Positions 35,813-44,295 of a stretch of DNA of 53,605 nucleotides are shown in pieces. The position numbers and the translations under genes were made by a program. The notes under the pieces were generated by a model that saw nothing but the letters and a program-made list of their open reading frames with translations, was not told the origin of the DNA and did not search any database. Position 1 is the stretch's first letter. Each line of letters starts with the position of its first letter. The stretch is from Acidobacteriota bacterium. Lineage in GTDB: Bacteria > Acidobacteriota > Holophagae > Thermotomaculales > Thermotomaculaceae. The stretch covers positions 1 through 53,605 of the forward strand of contig JALSOA010000014.1 of assembly GCA_026986725.1 (NCBI GenBank). Direction: 5' to 3'.

Positions 35813-37064
35813 TTCTTTTGAGAAATTCCTTTATCTTTTTTATACAGATAGATTTTATCACCCTTGCATCATGGTTTGAAGGATCAATTTTCAAAATACT
35901 TTCACTGATTTCACAGGCCTTTATCAGATTACCACTGTTAAAATGATGGTTTGCTTCTGTGAGCCTTTCTTTAACCCACTTTGCCTTCATCTTTTCTTCT
36001 TCTTGCTTCAACACTAACAACCTGTTTGCTTTTTCAATAATTGCTTCTGCATCCTGATTGGCATTATCAAGTTCCAGAACTGCTTTTGCCTCTTCAATTG
36101 CTTTCTTTAATTTTTCCTGTTTCAGAAGTTGTTTTGCATTTAAAAGATGTTCTTCTATTTCATTTCTCAGTTCTTTCATCTTTTCAATTTCTTTTTGAAC
36201 CTTTTTAATTTGAGTGGTTATGCTGAAATCCATTTTGTTTTTTATTTTTTCTTTTTTTATGTTCTGTTTTTTTATAAGTTCCTCCACAGCTTCCATTAGT
36301 TGCTCAGCACTTTTGTACCTTTCCTCCGGGTTTTTTGCAAGAGATTTAAAAATTATATAATTTATGTCTTTATTGGCCCTAGGGATATAGTCTGGCATCT
36401 TGTTTACTATTTTGTACATAACCTCTGTGATTCCGGTTGCATTGAATGGTTTTTTGTATGAAAACATCTCGTACATAATCACACCTATTGCAAATATATC
36501 AACCCTTTCATCAATTTGTTCTCCTTTTAATTGTTCTGGAGCCATATATGCAATTGTTCCAAGTACGGAGCCTTTGCTTGTTATGGAAGAGGTTTTTAAT
36601 TTTGCCACTCCAAAATCGAGTATTTTGGTAACACCATCTTCTCTAATTATGATGTTTGCAGGTTTCAGATTCCTGTGTATAACCCCCTTTGAATGGGCAT
36701 AAGAAACTCCTGAAGCAATTTGTCTTACAATCTCCAGTTTTGAGATTGTTGAGAGGGGTTTTTTGCTTTCAATAACATGTTTTAAACTTTCGCCCTCAAC
36801 ATACTCCATCACTATATAACATAGGTTTTCATACTCTTTTAATTCATACACCTGAACAATGTTTGGGTGATTTAGTTCAGCAAGGATCTTTGCTTCCCTG
36901 TAAAATCTGTTTTTAAGGTTCTCATCGCCCATTAATTGAATATTCATTGTTTTTAATGCAACATATCTGTTTAAAACAGTATCAATGCACTTGTATACAA
37001 CCCCCATTGAACCTTTACCTATAATGTCAATTATTTGATACTTATTTATTTTCTGGAACTTCAT
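35805..37064 (-). CDS. Ser/Thr protein kinase-like protein with HRN catalytic loop, likely pseudokinase
   Basis: The protein has 419 residues. The N-terminal kinase fold (about 9-265) keeps the glycine loop GKGSMGVV, the Lys38 of VALK and the DFG Asp150. The catalytic-loop Asp is replaced: it reads HRNLKPANI, with Asn132 encoded by AAT at 36669-36671. Loss of this base normally abolishes or greatly lowers kinase activity. The C-terminal part (about 285-415) is a charged coiled coil with TPR-like helices (EEHLLNAKQLLKQEKLKKAI). There is no membrane helix, unlike most PknB-type kinases. A scaffold or regulated binding role is the natural guess. Confidence 0.85.
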   Translation of the reverse strand: MKFQKINKYQIIDIIGKGSMGVVYKCIDTVLNRYVALKTMNIQLMGDENLKNRFYREAKILAELNHPNIVQVYELKEYENLCYIVMEYVEGESLKHVIESKKPLSTISKLEIVRQIASGVSYAHSKGVIHRNLKPANIIIREDGVTKILDFGVAKLKTSSITSKGSVLGTIAYMAPEQLKGEQIDERVDIFAIGVIMYEMFSYKKPFNATGITEVMYKIVNKMPDYIPRANKDINYIIFKSLAKNPEERYKSAEQLMEAVEELIKKQNIKKEKIKNKMDFSITTQIKKVQKEIEKMKELRNEIEEHLLNAKQLLKQEKLKKAIEEAKAVLELDNANQDAEAIIEKANRLLVLKQEEEKMKAKWVKERLTEANHHFNSGNLIKACEISESILKIDPSNHDARVIKSICIKKIKEFLKRIE

Positions 37065-37070
37065 ACAAAT

Positions 37071-37099
37071 ATTTTAACTTCAAACTTGGAAAGTGACAA
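37071..37099 (-). promoter_or_regulatory. Promoter with -10 six bases from the ATG (predicted leaderless)
   Basis: On the minus strand, TTGTCA (37094-37099) and TAAAAT (37071-37076) are 17 bases apart, each close to consensus. The kinase ATG begins only six bases beyond the -10, and no ribosome site can fit between. Transcription would start at about the A of the start codon. Confidence 0.5.
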
Positions 37100-37137
37100 A
37101 TATTTTTCGCATTATGTGATTTATTACCTGAAATTTG

Positions 37138-37166
37138 TTGAAACAAAGTTTTTTATAAATTAGAAT
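37138..37166 (+). promoter_or_regulatory. Promoter candidate for metG operon
   Basis: TTGAAA (37138-37143) and TAGAAT (37161-37166) are separated by 17 bases. A leader of about 25 bases with the ribosome site GGAAGGAGAG follows before ATG 37198. It is divergent from the kinase promoter. Confidence 0.5.
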
Positions 37167-37197
37167 TCATTATGAACTACGAGTGGAAGGAGAGAGT

Positions 37198-39117
37198 ATG
37201 GAAAGCAAAAACTTCTATGTGACTACACCTATTTATTATGTGAATGACCTGCCGCACATTGGTCATGTTTACACAACCGTTGTTGCGGATGTTGTTGCAA
37301 GGTATAAAAAATTGATGGGTTATGAAGTTTATTTTCTAACAGGCACTGACGAACACGGATTAAAGGTTGAGAAGGCTGCAAAGGAAAAGGGTTTAAAACC
37401 GATTGAATTGGCAGACAGTGTTGTTGAAAATTACAAAAAGCTCTGGCCAAAACTTTACATAAAAAACAGTGATTTCATAAGAACAACGGAAGAAAGACAC
37501 ATAAAAGGTGCAATTGCCCTTTTTAATAAAATGAAAGAAAATGGGGATATATATCTTGGTAAGTATAAGGGTAAATACTGCGTCTCCTGTGAGGCAGTTC
37601 TAACGGAGTTTCAGGCCAAAAACAACAAATGCCCCGATTGTGGAAAACCTGTTGAGGATGTTGAAGAGGAATCCTACTTTTTTAAACTCTCAAAGTACCA
37701 GAAAAAACTCCTTGAGTTTTATGAGCAAAACCCTGACTTTATCCAGCCTGAAAACAGGAGAAACGAGGTGATTTCCTTTGTTAAATCCGGTTTGAAAGAT
37801 CTGTCAATATCAAGAACGAGTTTCAAGTGGGGAATCCCAATTCCTGGAGATGAGAAGCATGTAATGTATGTGTGGTTAGATGCGCTTTCTAACTATATTA
37901 CTGCACTTGGTTACCCTGATGATACAGAGTTGTTTAAAAAGTTCTGGCCTGCTGACCTTCACCTTGTGGGAAAAGATATTTTAAGGTTTCATGCTGTTTA
38001 CTGGCCTGCATTCTTGATGTCTGCCAATTTGCCTTTGCCAAAAACAGTTTATGCGCACGGATGGTGGTTGAAGGATTCTGGAAAAATGTCAAAGTCTGTT
38101 GGAAATATTGTTAGACCCCAGTACCTTCTTGACCAGTTTGGTGCAGATGCTTTAAGGTATTTTCTTTTAAGGGAGATGGTTTTTGGCAATGATTGTAACT
38201 TCTCTGACGAGGCTTTTTTAAACAGGCTTAATTCAGACCTTGCAAACGATCTTGGCAATCTTGTTTCAAGAACTTTGTCCATGATTGCAAAGTACAAAGA
38301 TGGGGTAATCCCTGAGCCTGACAGAGAATCCGAAGAGTACAGGGAGATTGAATCTCTGGCAAAAACCTGTGGAGTGAACTGGGAGAGTTACTTTGATACT
38401 TACCAGTTCCACAAAGCCCTTTCGGAAGTCTGGATATTTCTCAATCACCTGAACAGGTTTATCGTCAAGGTTGAGCCATGGAAACTGGTAAAAGATAGTA
38501 CTTTAGCGAGAAAACTTGACACAGTACTGTATGTACTTGCCGAATCTCTGCGTCTCGTTGCCCTGTACATTTCCCCTGCCATGCCTGAAAAATCACAGGA
38601 GATATGGAACAGGATAGGTTTTAACAGGGATATAGAAACTTCACCAATAACATTTTTAAAATTTGGTGTACTTGAGGGAGGCATAAAGATTAATGCCGTA
38701 AAAGAACACCTGTTTCCAAGGATTGATATAAAGGAGTACTTCAGGGATGTAGAAAAAAACAAAGGGGAGGTTGAAAAGGTGGAAGGAAAAGACTTTATTT
38801 CAATAGAGGATTTTGCAAAGGTTCAGTTAAAAATTGCAAGGGTTCTGGAGGCAGAAAAAATAGAAAAGTCAAATAAACTCCTTAAATTGCAAATTGACCT
38901 TGGAGGGGAAACCAGGCAGATAGTTGCCGGGATTGCCAGAAAATACAAGCCTGAAGACCTTGTTGGAAGATTAATAGTGGTTGTTGCAAACCTGAAGCCT
39001 GCAAAATTGATGGGTGTTCAATCGAACGGTATGCTTCTCGCCGCATCAGGGGATGATGGTGAACCATTTATTTTAACTCCAGATAGTGGTGCAAAAGAGG
39101 GTTTCAGGGTGAAATAG
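37198..39117 (+). CDS. metG: Methionyl-tRNA synthetase
   Basis: The protein has about 639 residues. It has the class I motif HIGH (in DLPHIGHVYTT), KMSKSVGN, and a zinc knuckle with four Cys (CVSCEAVLTEF and CPDCGKP). The C-terminal EMAP/Trbp111-type tRNA-binding domain (about 535-639, FAKVQLKIARVLEAEKI to MGVQSNGMLLAA) is fused. ATG 37198 is chosen over GTG 37183 because the GGAAGGAGAG site immediately precedes it. It charges initiator and elongator tRNA-Met. Carbamate kinase begins seven bases downstream. Confidence 0.96.
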   Translation: MESKNFYVTTPIYYVNDLPHIGHVYTTVVADVVARYKKLMGYEVYFLTGTDEHGLKVEKAAKEKGLKPIELADSVVENYKKLWPKLYIKNSDFIRTTEERHIKGAIALFNKMKENGDIYLGKYKGKYCVSCEAVLTEFQAKNNKCPDCGKPVEDVEEESYFFKLSKYQKKLLEFYEQNPDFIQPENRRNEVISFVKSGLKDLSISRTSFKWGIPIPGDEKHVMYVWLDALSNYITALGYPDDTELFKKFWPADLHLVGKDILRFHAVYWPAFLMSANLPLPKTVYAHGWWLKDSGKMSKSVGNIVRPQYLLDQFGADALRYFLLREMVFGNDCNFSDEAFLNRLNSDLANDLGNLVSRTLSMIAKYKDGVIPEPDRESEEYREIESLAKTCGVNWESYFDTYQFHKALSEVWIFLNHLNRFIVKVEPWKLVKDSTLARKLDTVLYVLAESLRLVALYISPAMPEKSQEIWNRIGFNRDIETSPITFLKFGVLEGGIKINAVKEHLFPRIDIKEYFRDVEKNKGEVEKVEGKDFISIEDFAKVQLKIARVLEAEKIEKSNKLLKLQIDLGGETRQIVAGIARKYKPEDLVGRLIVVVANLKPAKLMGVQSNGMLLAASGDDGEPFILTPDSGAKEGFRVK

Positions 39118-39124
39118 GTGAAAC

Positions 39125-40069
39125 ATGAAAAAGATAGCGGTAATTGCCTTTGGTGGTAATGCGTTAATTCAGGCAGATCAGAAAGGAACTCAGGCAGAGC
39201 AACTGGAGAATGCTAAAAAGGCTGCCAGTATGATGTTTAACATAATTAAAGAGGGGTACAGGCTTTTAATTGTTCATGGTAATGGACCTCAGGTGGGGAA
39301 CATACTTATTCAGCAGGAAAGAGCATCGGGAGAAATCCCTCCCTATACCCTTGATATATGTGGTGCAATGACAGAGGGGAGTATGGGGTATATGATAGAG
39401 AGAACATTGATAAACAGGTTGATTGCAGGCAAAAATGAGCCCAGAGTTGCAACTGTTATTACAGAAGTTGTTGTTGACGACAAAGACCCTGCTTTCAAAA
39501 ACCCCACAAAGCCAGTGGGTCCTTTTTATCCTGAATTCAGGGCAGAAGAGCTAATGAGAACCAGAAAATGGCACATGAAAGAGGATGCGGGAAGAGGCTG
39601 GAGAAAGGTTGTTCCATCTCCAAAGCCACTTGAGATTGTTCAACTTGATGCAATTAGAACCCTTCTTAATGCAGGTTATACTGTAATTGCTGGAGGAGGG
39701 GGGGGGATACCTGTTAAAAAAGATCTTTCCGGGTATCTTCTTGGTGTTGAAGCAGTGATTGATAAAGATTATACATCCAGCCTTTTTGCAAGAAATTTAA
39801 ATGCTGACCTATTTATTATTCTGACAGGTGTTGACAGGGTTTACATGGATTTCGGTAAGCCCACTCAGAAACCGCTGGACAAAATTACTGTTAAAGAGGC
39901 AGAGGAGATGTTGAAACAGGGACAGTTTCCTGCTGGAAGTATGAAACCCAAAATTGAGGCTGCAATTGAATACATTAAAAATGGAGGCAAAGAGGTTTTG
40001 ATAACTTCTGCTGAAGCGATTGAGAAATCGGGTAACATAGATTATGTGGGAACGAGGATAATACCGTGA
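39125..40069 (+). CDS. arcC: Carbamate kinase
   Basis: The protein has 314 residues, the normal length. Motifs include FGGNALIQADQKGT, IVHGNGPQVGN, the AGGGGGIPV loop, AVIDKDYTSSLFA and the GSMKPKIEAA end. It interconverts carbamoyl phosphate plus ADP with carbamate plus ATP, usually to gain ATP in fermentative catabolism. Its stop overlaps the start of a transcarbamylase-like gene by four bases. There is no arginine deiminase gene, so the standard ADI pathway is not the context. Confidence 0.93.
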   Translation: MKKIAVIAFGGNALIQADQKGTQAEQLENAKKAASMMFNIIKEGYRLLIVHGNGPQVGNILIQQERASGEIPPYTLDICGAMTEGSMGYMIERTLINRLIAGKNEPRVATVITEVVVDDKDPAFKNPTKPVGPFYPEFRAEELMRTRKWHMKEDAGRGWRKVVPSPKPLEIVQLDAIRTLLNAGYTVIAGGGGGIPVKKDLSGYLLGVEAVIDKDYTSSLFARNLNADLFIILTGVDRVYMDFGKPTQKPLDKITVKEAEEMLKQGQFPAGSMKPKIEAAIEYIKNGGKEVLITSAEAIEKSGNIDYVGTRIIP

Positions 40070-40983
40070 GTGGGTTACTCACAATAGGTGATCTATCAAA
40101 AAAAGAGATTGAGCATATATTTGACAGAGCCTCAGATATTAAAAACAACCCCAATAAGTACAGAAACGCTTTAAACAACAGGGTTATAGGGCTTTATTAT
40201 CAAAGGGAGTCAACGAGAAGCAGGTTTGCTTTTGAAAGTGGTATTTTAAGAATGGGTGGGGCTTCAATATTCTTTAAAACTCCTGAACTTCAACTTTCAA
40301 GGGGAGAATCAATTTATCACACCGCCAGATCTCTTTCCTGTTATCTTGATGCACTTGTTGTCAGGGCTTTATCCCATCAGGATGTTGAGGATTTTGCAAA
40401 CTTTGGTTCAATTCCGGTAATAAACAGTATGAGTGGAATGTACATCCCCCTTGTTGCATTAACTGTGGGTTTCACCGTAAAGGAATTACTGGACGATGCC
40501 AATAAACTTTCTTTTGTTTACATAGGTGACGGGTACAACACATGTCATTCTTTGATGCTCTATTGTTCAAAAATGGGTATTCCCCTTACTGTCATTACTC
40601 CCGAAGGGTACGAGCCTAACCCTGTGGTTGTTGATATATGCAATATCTTTAATAAAGATTCAGGAGGAAGTTTGAGCATAACTAATGATATTGAATATGT
40701 TGAAGGTGCAGATATAATAGTGACGGATGTATGGGTTTCGATAGGAATGGAAGACGAAAGGGAAAAAAGGATAATGGATTTTAAAGGTTATACGGTTAAC
40801 AGGAAACTCATTGAAAAAACAGGGAAAAGCAATGTGTTGATATTCCATCCAATGCCTTTGCGCATAGGAGAAGAGGTATGTTCTGATGTTGTGGATCTGA
40901 TTCTTCTGGAAAATTATTCTAAAAATTTAATGTACATATCCCAGTCTGTACTGGTAAACATTTTCTCAAAGGAGGAGGAATAA
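40066..40983 (+). CDS. Divergent ornithine/aspartate carbamoyltransferase-family protein
   Basis: The protein has 305 residues with the two-domain transcarbamylase layout. The carbamoyl-phosphate loop STRSRFAFE (49-57) and the OTC-type loop DVWVSIG (221-227) are kept. The HPxQ motif that grips the carbamoyl group reads IPLV (127-130), and the OTC HCLP reads HPMP (261-264). The start is GTG 40066, overlapping carbamate kinase. It is therefore an OTC-fold enzyme with an altered active site and probably a different acceptor. It is tightly linked to carbamate kinase, so release or use of carbamoyl phosphate is the likely theme. Confidence 0.8.
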   Translation: MSGLLTIGDLSKKEIEHIFDRASDIKNNPNKYRNALNNRVIGLYYQRESTRSRFAFESGILRMGGASIFFKTPELQLSRGESIYHTARSLSCYLDALVVRALSHQDVEDFANFGSIPVINSMSGMYIPLVALTVGFTVKELLDDANKLSFVYIGDGYNTCHSLMLYCSKMGIPLTVITPEGYEPNPVVVDICNIFNKDSGGSLSITNDIEYVEGADIIVTDVWVSIGMEDEREKRIMDFKGYTVNRKLIEKTGKSNVLIFHPMPLRIGEEVCSDVVDLILLENYSKNLMYISQSVLVNIFSKEEE

Positions 40984-42299
40984 TGACAAAGACAAATGTA
41001 ATTATTATGGGTGCTGCTGGAAGGGATTTTCACAATTTTAACTGCTTTTTCAGGGACAATGAGGCTTACAATGTGGTGGCTTTCACTGCAACACAGATCC
41101 CTGATATTGAAGGAAGAGTTTACCCTGCGTCTCTTGCAGGAAAGTTGTATCCTGATGGAATTCCCATTTACTCTGAAGATGAACTGCCTGAACTTGTAAA
41201 AAAACACAATGTTGAACTTGTTGTTTTTTCATATTCGGATGTGCCTTACGACTATGTTATGCACAGAAGTGCGATTGCAAATGCAGCAGGTGCTGACTTT
41301 ATGCTAATGGGTGGTCACAGAACAATGTTAAAATCTTCAAAGCCAGTTGTTGCCGTTTGTGCGGTGAGGACAGGTTGCGGTAAGAGCCAGACCACAAGGA
41401 GGGTCTGTCAAATACTTCAGAACATGGGCAAAAAAGTTGTTGCAGTAAGACACCCTATGCCTTATGGAGACCTTGCTGCACAGAAGGTTCAGAGGTTTGC
41501 AACTATTGAGGATTTACATAAACATAAATGCACAATAGAGGAGATGGAGGAGTATGAGCCCCACATTGCAAAGGGTATTGTTGTGTATGCAGGTGTTGAT
41601 TATGAGGCGATATTAAGAGAGGCCGAAAAGGAGGCGGATGTAATAGTATGGGATGGCGGAAACAACGATATGCCTTTTTACAAATCTGATGTTATGATAA
41701 CCGTTGCAGACCCCCACAGACCGGGTCATGAGCTTGAATATTACCCGGGTGAAGCAAATGTACACCTTGCGGATATCATTGTAATAAACAAAGTTGATAC
41801 TGCAGATTACTTCGATATTGATGAAGTAAGACAGAACATCAGGATGTTAAACCCTGATGCAAGGATAGTTGAGGCGGCTTCCCCTATCTTTGTTGAAGAC
41901 CCTGCCGTAATTGAGGGAAAGAGGGTGCTTGTTGTTGAGGATGGCCCTACATTGACACATGGTGGAATGGAGTATGGAGCAGGAACTGTCGCTGCGGAAA
42001 AGTTTGGTGCGGCAGAGCTTGTTGATCCAAGACCATGGGCTACAGGAAAGATTGCGGAAACATTTGAAAAGTATCCTGATATTGGTATTTTACTACCTGC
42101 AATGGGTTACAGTGAACAGCAGATTAAAGACCTTGAAGCAACAATAAACGCTTCAGATTGTGATGCAGTTGTGATAGGGACACCAATTGATTTGAGAAGG
42201 GTTATAAACATAAACAAACCGTCAACAAGGGTTTACTATGAGTTGCAGGAGATTGGAATGCCCACATTGGAGGATCTGTTAAAAGAAAGAATAAAGTAA
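40983..42299 (+). CDS. P-loop GTPase of COG2403 type (cyclic 2,3-diphosphoglycerate synthetase-like)
   Basis: The protein has 438 residues. The N-terminal Rossmann-like part has IIMGAAGRDFHNFN, the P-loop is RTGCGKSQTT (129-138) and the nucleotide-specificity stretch is VINKVDTAD. Related archaeal enzymes make cyclic 2,3-diphosphoglycerate, but most bacterial COG2403 members are uncharacterised. It starts by one-base overlap with the transcarbamylase stop, after a very strong AAGGAGGAGG site. The constant company of carbamate kinase and an OTC-like protein points to a shared pathway. Confidence 0.78.
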   Translation: MTKTNVIIMGAAGRDFHNFNCFFRDNEAYNVVAFTATQIPDIEGRVYPASLAGKLYPDGIPIYSEDELPELVKKHNVELVVFSYSDVPYDYVMHRSAIANAAGADFMLMGGHRTMLKSSKPVVAVCAVRTGCGKSQTTRRVCQILQNMGKKVVAVRHPMPYGDLAAQKVQRFATIEDLHKHKCTIEEMEEYEPHIAKGIVVYAGVDYEAILREAEKEADVIVWDGGNNDMPFYKSDVMITVADPHRPGHELEYYPGEANVHLADIIVINKVDTADYFDIDEVRQNIRMLNPDARIVEAASPIFVEDPAVIEGKRVLVVEDGPTLTHGGMEYGAGTVAAEKFGAAELVDPRPWATGKIAETFEKYPDIGILLPAMGYSEQQIKDLEATINASDCDAVVIGTPIDLRRVININKPSTRVYYELQEIGMPTLEDLLKERIK

Positions 42300-42310
42300 G
42301 GGGTGAATAA

Positions 42311-43549
42311 ATGGTGAGGATAAAGCCTTTTAAAGGGGTAAGACCGGTAAAAGAGTTTGTTGATAAAATAGCCTCTCCCCCTTACGATGTAATTAACACG
42401 GAAGAAGCAAGAGAGATTGCAAAAGATAACCCGCTGTCCTTTTTGCATGTGGTAAGGCCTGAAATAGACCTTGACCCATCAATAGATATTTACGATGAAA
42501 GGGTTTACCAGAAAGCAAAGGAAAACCTTGATAACTTGATGAGAGAAGGTTACCTTGTTCAGGATGAAAAGGATTATCTTTATGTGTACATGCAAAAGAT
42601 GGGGGATCATATCCAGACAGGTATTGTTGGATGTGCATGGGCAGACGATTACTTTGAAGATAGAATTAAAAAACACGAATTCACAAGGGAAGATAAAGAG
42701 AAGGATAGAATCAAACATGTTTACACTACAAATGCAAACACAGGCCCTGTATTTCTAACATACAAAGCGAAAGAGCAGATTGATAAAATTGTTAATGAAA
42801 TTACAAAAACTGAGCCTGAATACCACTTTGTATCAGACGATGGTGTTGAGCATACATTCTGGGTAATTAAAGATGATGCAACAATTGAGAGGCTTGAAAA
42901 ACTCTTTGATGAGATCCCGTATGTTTACATTGCTGATGGTCATCATCGCTCGGCATCAGGGGCAAAGGTGAGGGAGTGGAGAAAGAAAGAAAATCCTAAC
43001 CATACCGGCGATGAAGAGTACAATTACTTCCTTGCAGTTTATTTCCCTCACAACCAGTTGCAGATATTACCCTACAACAGGGCGATAAGGGATTTGAACG
43101 GTTTAAACAAAGAGGAATTTTTGAAAAAGGTTGAAAAGAGTTTCAAAGTGGAAAAAACAGGGAAAAAATCCCCTGACAAGGTTCATGAAATATCAATGTA
43201 CCTTGACGGGGAATGGTACTCTATTACCCCCAAACCTGAAATAGTGGATGAAAAAGATCCGGTAAAATCACTTGATGTTTACATTTTGCAGGAGTATCTC
43301 CTTGCACCGATTCTGGGAATTGAAAACCCAAGAAAATCAGATAGGATAACCTTTGTTGGTGGTATAAGAGGGACAGGAGAACTTGAGAAAATGGTTGATT
43401 CTGGTGATTTTGCAGTTGCATTTTCAATGTACCCCACTACTGTGGAGCAGTTAATGGCAATAGCGGATGCAGGCAAGGTTATGCCGCCAAAATCAACTTG
43501 GTTTGAGCCAAAGTTAAAAAGCGGACTTATTGTTCATTTACTTGATTAG
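42311..43549 (+). CDS. DUF1015-family protein
   Basis: The protein has 412 residues. It opens with KPFKGVRPVKEFVDKIASPPYDV, typical of DUF1015. The conserved histidine motif DGHHRSAS (209-216) and LQILPYNRAIRDL are present. The family is soluble and wide-spread in anaerobes and thermophiles, with no firmly established reaction that I can state. It sits 11 bases after the GTPase and ends right before a strong terminator, so it is the last gene of the metG-arcC-OTC-GTPase transcript. Confidence 0.85.
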   Translation: MVRIKPFKGVRPVKEFVDKIASPPYDVINTEEAREIAKDNPLSFLHVVRPEIDLDPSIDIYDERVYQKAKENLDNLMREGYLVQDEKDYLYVYMQKMGDHIQTGIVGCAWADDYFEDRIKKHEFTREDKEKDRIKHVYTTNANTGPVFLTYKAKEQIDKIVNEITKTEPEYHFVSDDGVEHTFWVIKDDATIERLEKLFDEIPYVYIADGHHRSASGAKVREWRKKENPNHTGDEEYNYFLAVYFPHNQLQILPYNRAIRDLNGLNKEEFLKKVEKSFKVEKTGKKSPDKVHEISMYLDGEWYSITPKPEIVDEKDPVKSLDVYILQEYLLAPILGIENPRKSDRITFVGGIRGTGELEKMVDSGDFAVAFSMYPTTVEQLMAIADAGKVMPPKSTWFEPKLKSGLIVHLLD

Positions 43550-43555
43550 AATTTT

Positions 43556-43582
43556 GCCCCTCTCTTTTGAGGGGCTTTTTTA
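43556..43582 (+). terminator. Rho-independent terminator after DUF1015 gene
   Basis: GCCCCTC (43556-43562) pairs perfectly with GAGGGGC (43569-43575) across a TCTTTT loop and is followed by TTTTTT. It closes the metG-to-DUF1015 transcript just before the phosphate-transport genes. Confidence 0.92.
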
Positions 43583-43603
43583 TTGATTATTCTGGAGGGT
43601 TGT

Positions 43604-44284
43604 ATGAGCGTTTCTATTTTTGAGATCTTCAGTAGATCACCTTTTTCTCCATTGAAAAAGCAAATGGAAAAGATAAGGGAATGTGTTTTTAAATCTGCTG
43701 AAATGGTTGACCTTCTTATTGCAGGGGCTGATAACAGAAAACTTGAGGAGTACGCTGATGAGGTGTCGAAACTTGAACATGAGGTGGATATAATAAAAAA
43801 CAATTTAAGAAATGGAATTAGCACTACCATATTTCTCCCGTTCAACAAGCAAACAATTCTGTCAGTTCTTGCAAGTCAGGATGCCATAGCAGACACTGCC
43901 GAGGATTTTGCTGCGCTTCTCACTTTGAAAAAAGACCTGGTAATCCCTGATGAGTTTAAGCCTTTGCTTGCCGAATTTAAGGGCAGGGTTGTTGAGACAT
44001 TTGAGGAGTTGTTCAATATAGTTAATGAAATGGATGTTGCTTTTGAAAGTGCATTCGGAGGTCCCGAGGTAAAGCATATATTTGAAATGATTGACAGGCT
44101 TGGTGAAAAAGAGCATGAGTGTGATATAGTTCAAAGAAAGCTTGCAAAAAAGGTTTTTGAGATAGAAGACAAGTTAAAATGCTCTGAAATTTTTTTGTGG
44201 CCTAAAATATTCAATAAATTCGGGGATATTGCCAATTTAAGTGAAAAGGTTGGAAACAGAATAAGAATGATGATAAGCAAATAA
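43604..44284 (+). CDS. DUF47/PhoU-like accessory protein of PiT transporter
   Basis: About 226 residues and all-helical, with the DUF47 pattern FSRSPFSPLKKQMEKI, HEVDIIKNNLRNGI and QDAIADTAEDFAALL. Proteins of this family accompany PiT phosphate transporters and probably regulate them. ATG 43604 follows GGAGGGT directly, and longer in-frame starts would run into the terminator. The pit gene starts 11 bases later. Confidence 0.9.
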   Translation: MSVSIFEIFSRSPFSPLKKQMEKIRECVFKSAEMVDLLIAGADNRKLEEYADEVSKLEHEVDIIKNNLRNGISTTIFLPFNKQTILSVLASQDAIADTAEDFAALLTLKKDLVIPDEFKPLLAEFKGRVVETFEELFNIVNEMDVAFESAFGGPEVKHIFEMIDRLGEKEHECDIVQRKLAKKVFEIEDKLKCSEIFLWPKIFNKFGDIANLSEKVGNRIRMMISK

Positions 44285-44295
44285 TCGGGGGAGAT

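Noticed and set aside
39125-40983. Arginine deiminase (ADI) pathway operon
   Set aside because: Carbamate kinase is there, but no arcA or arcD is present and the OTC-like protein lacks HPxQ and HCLP.
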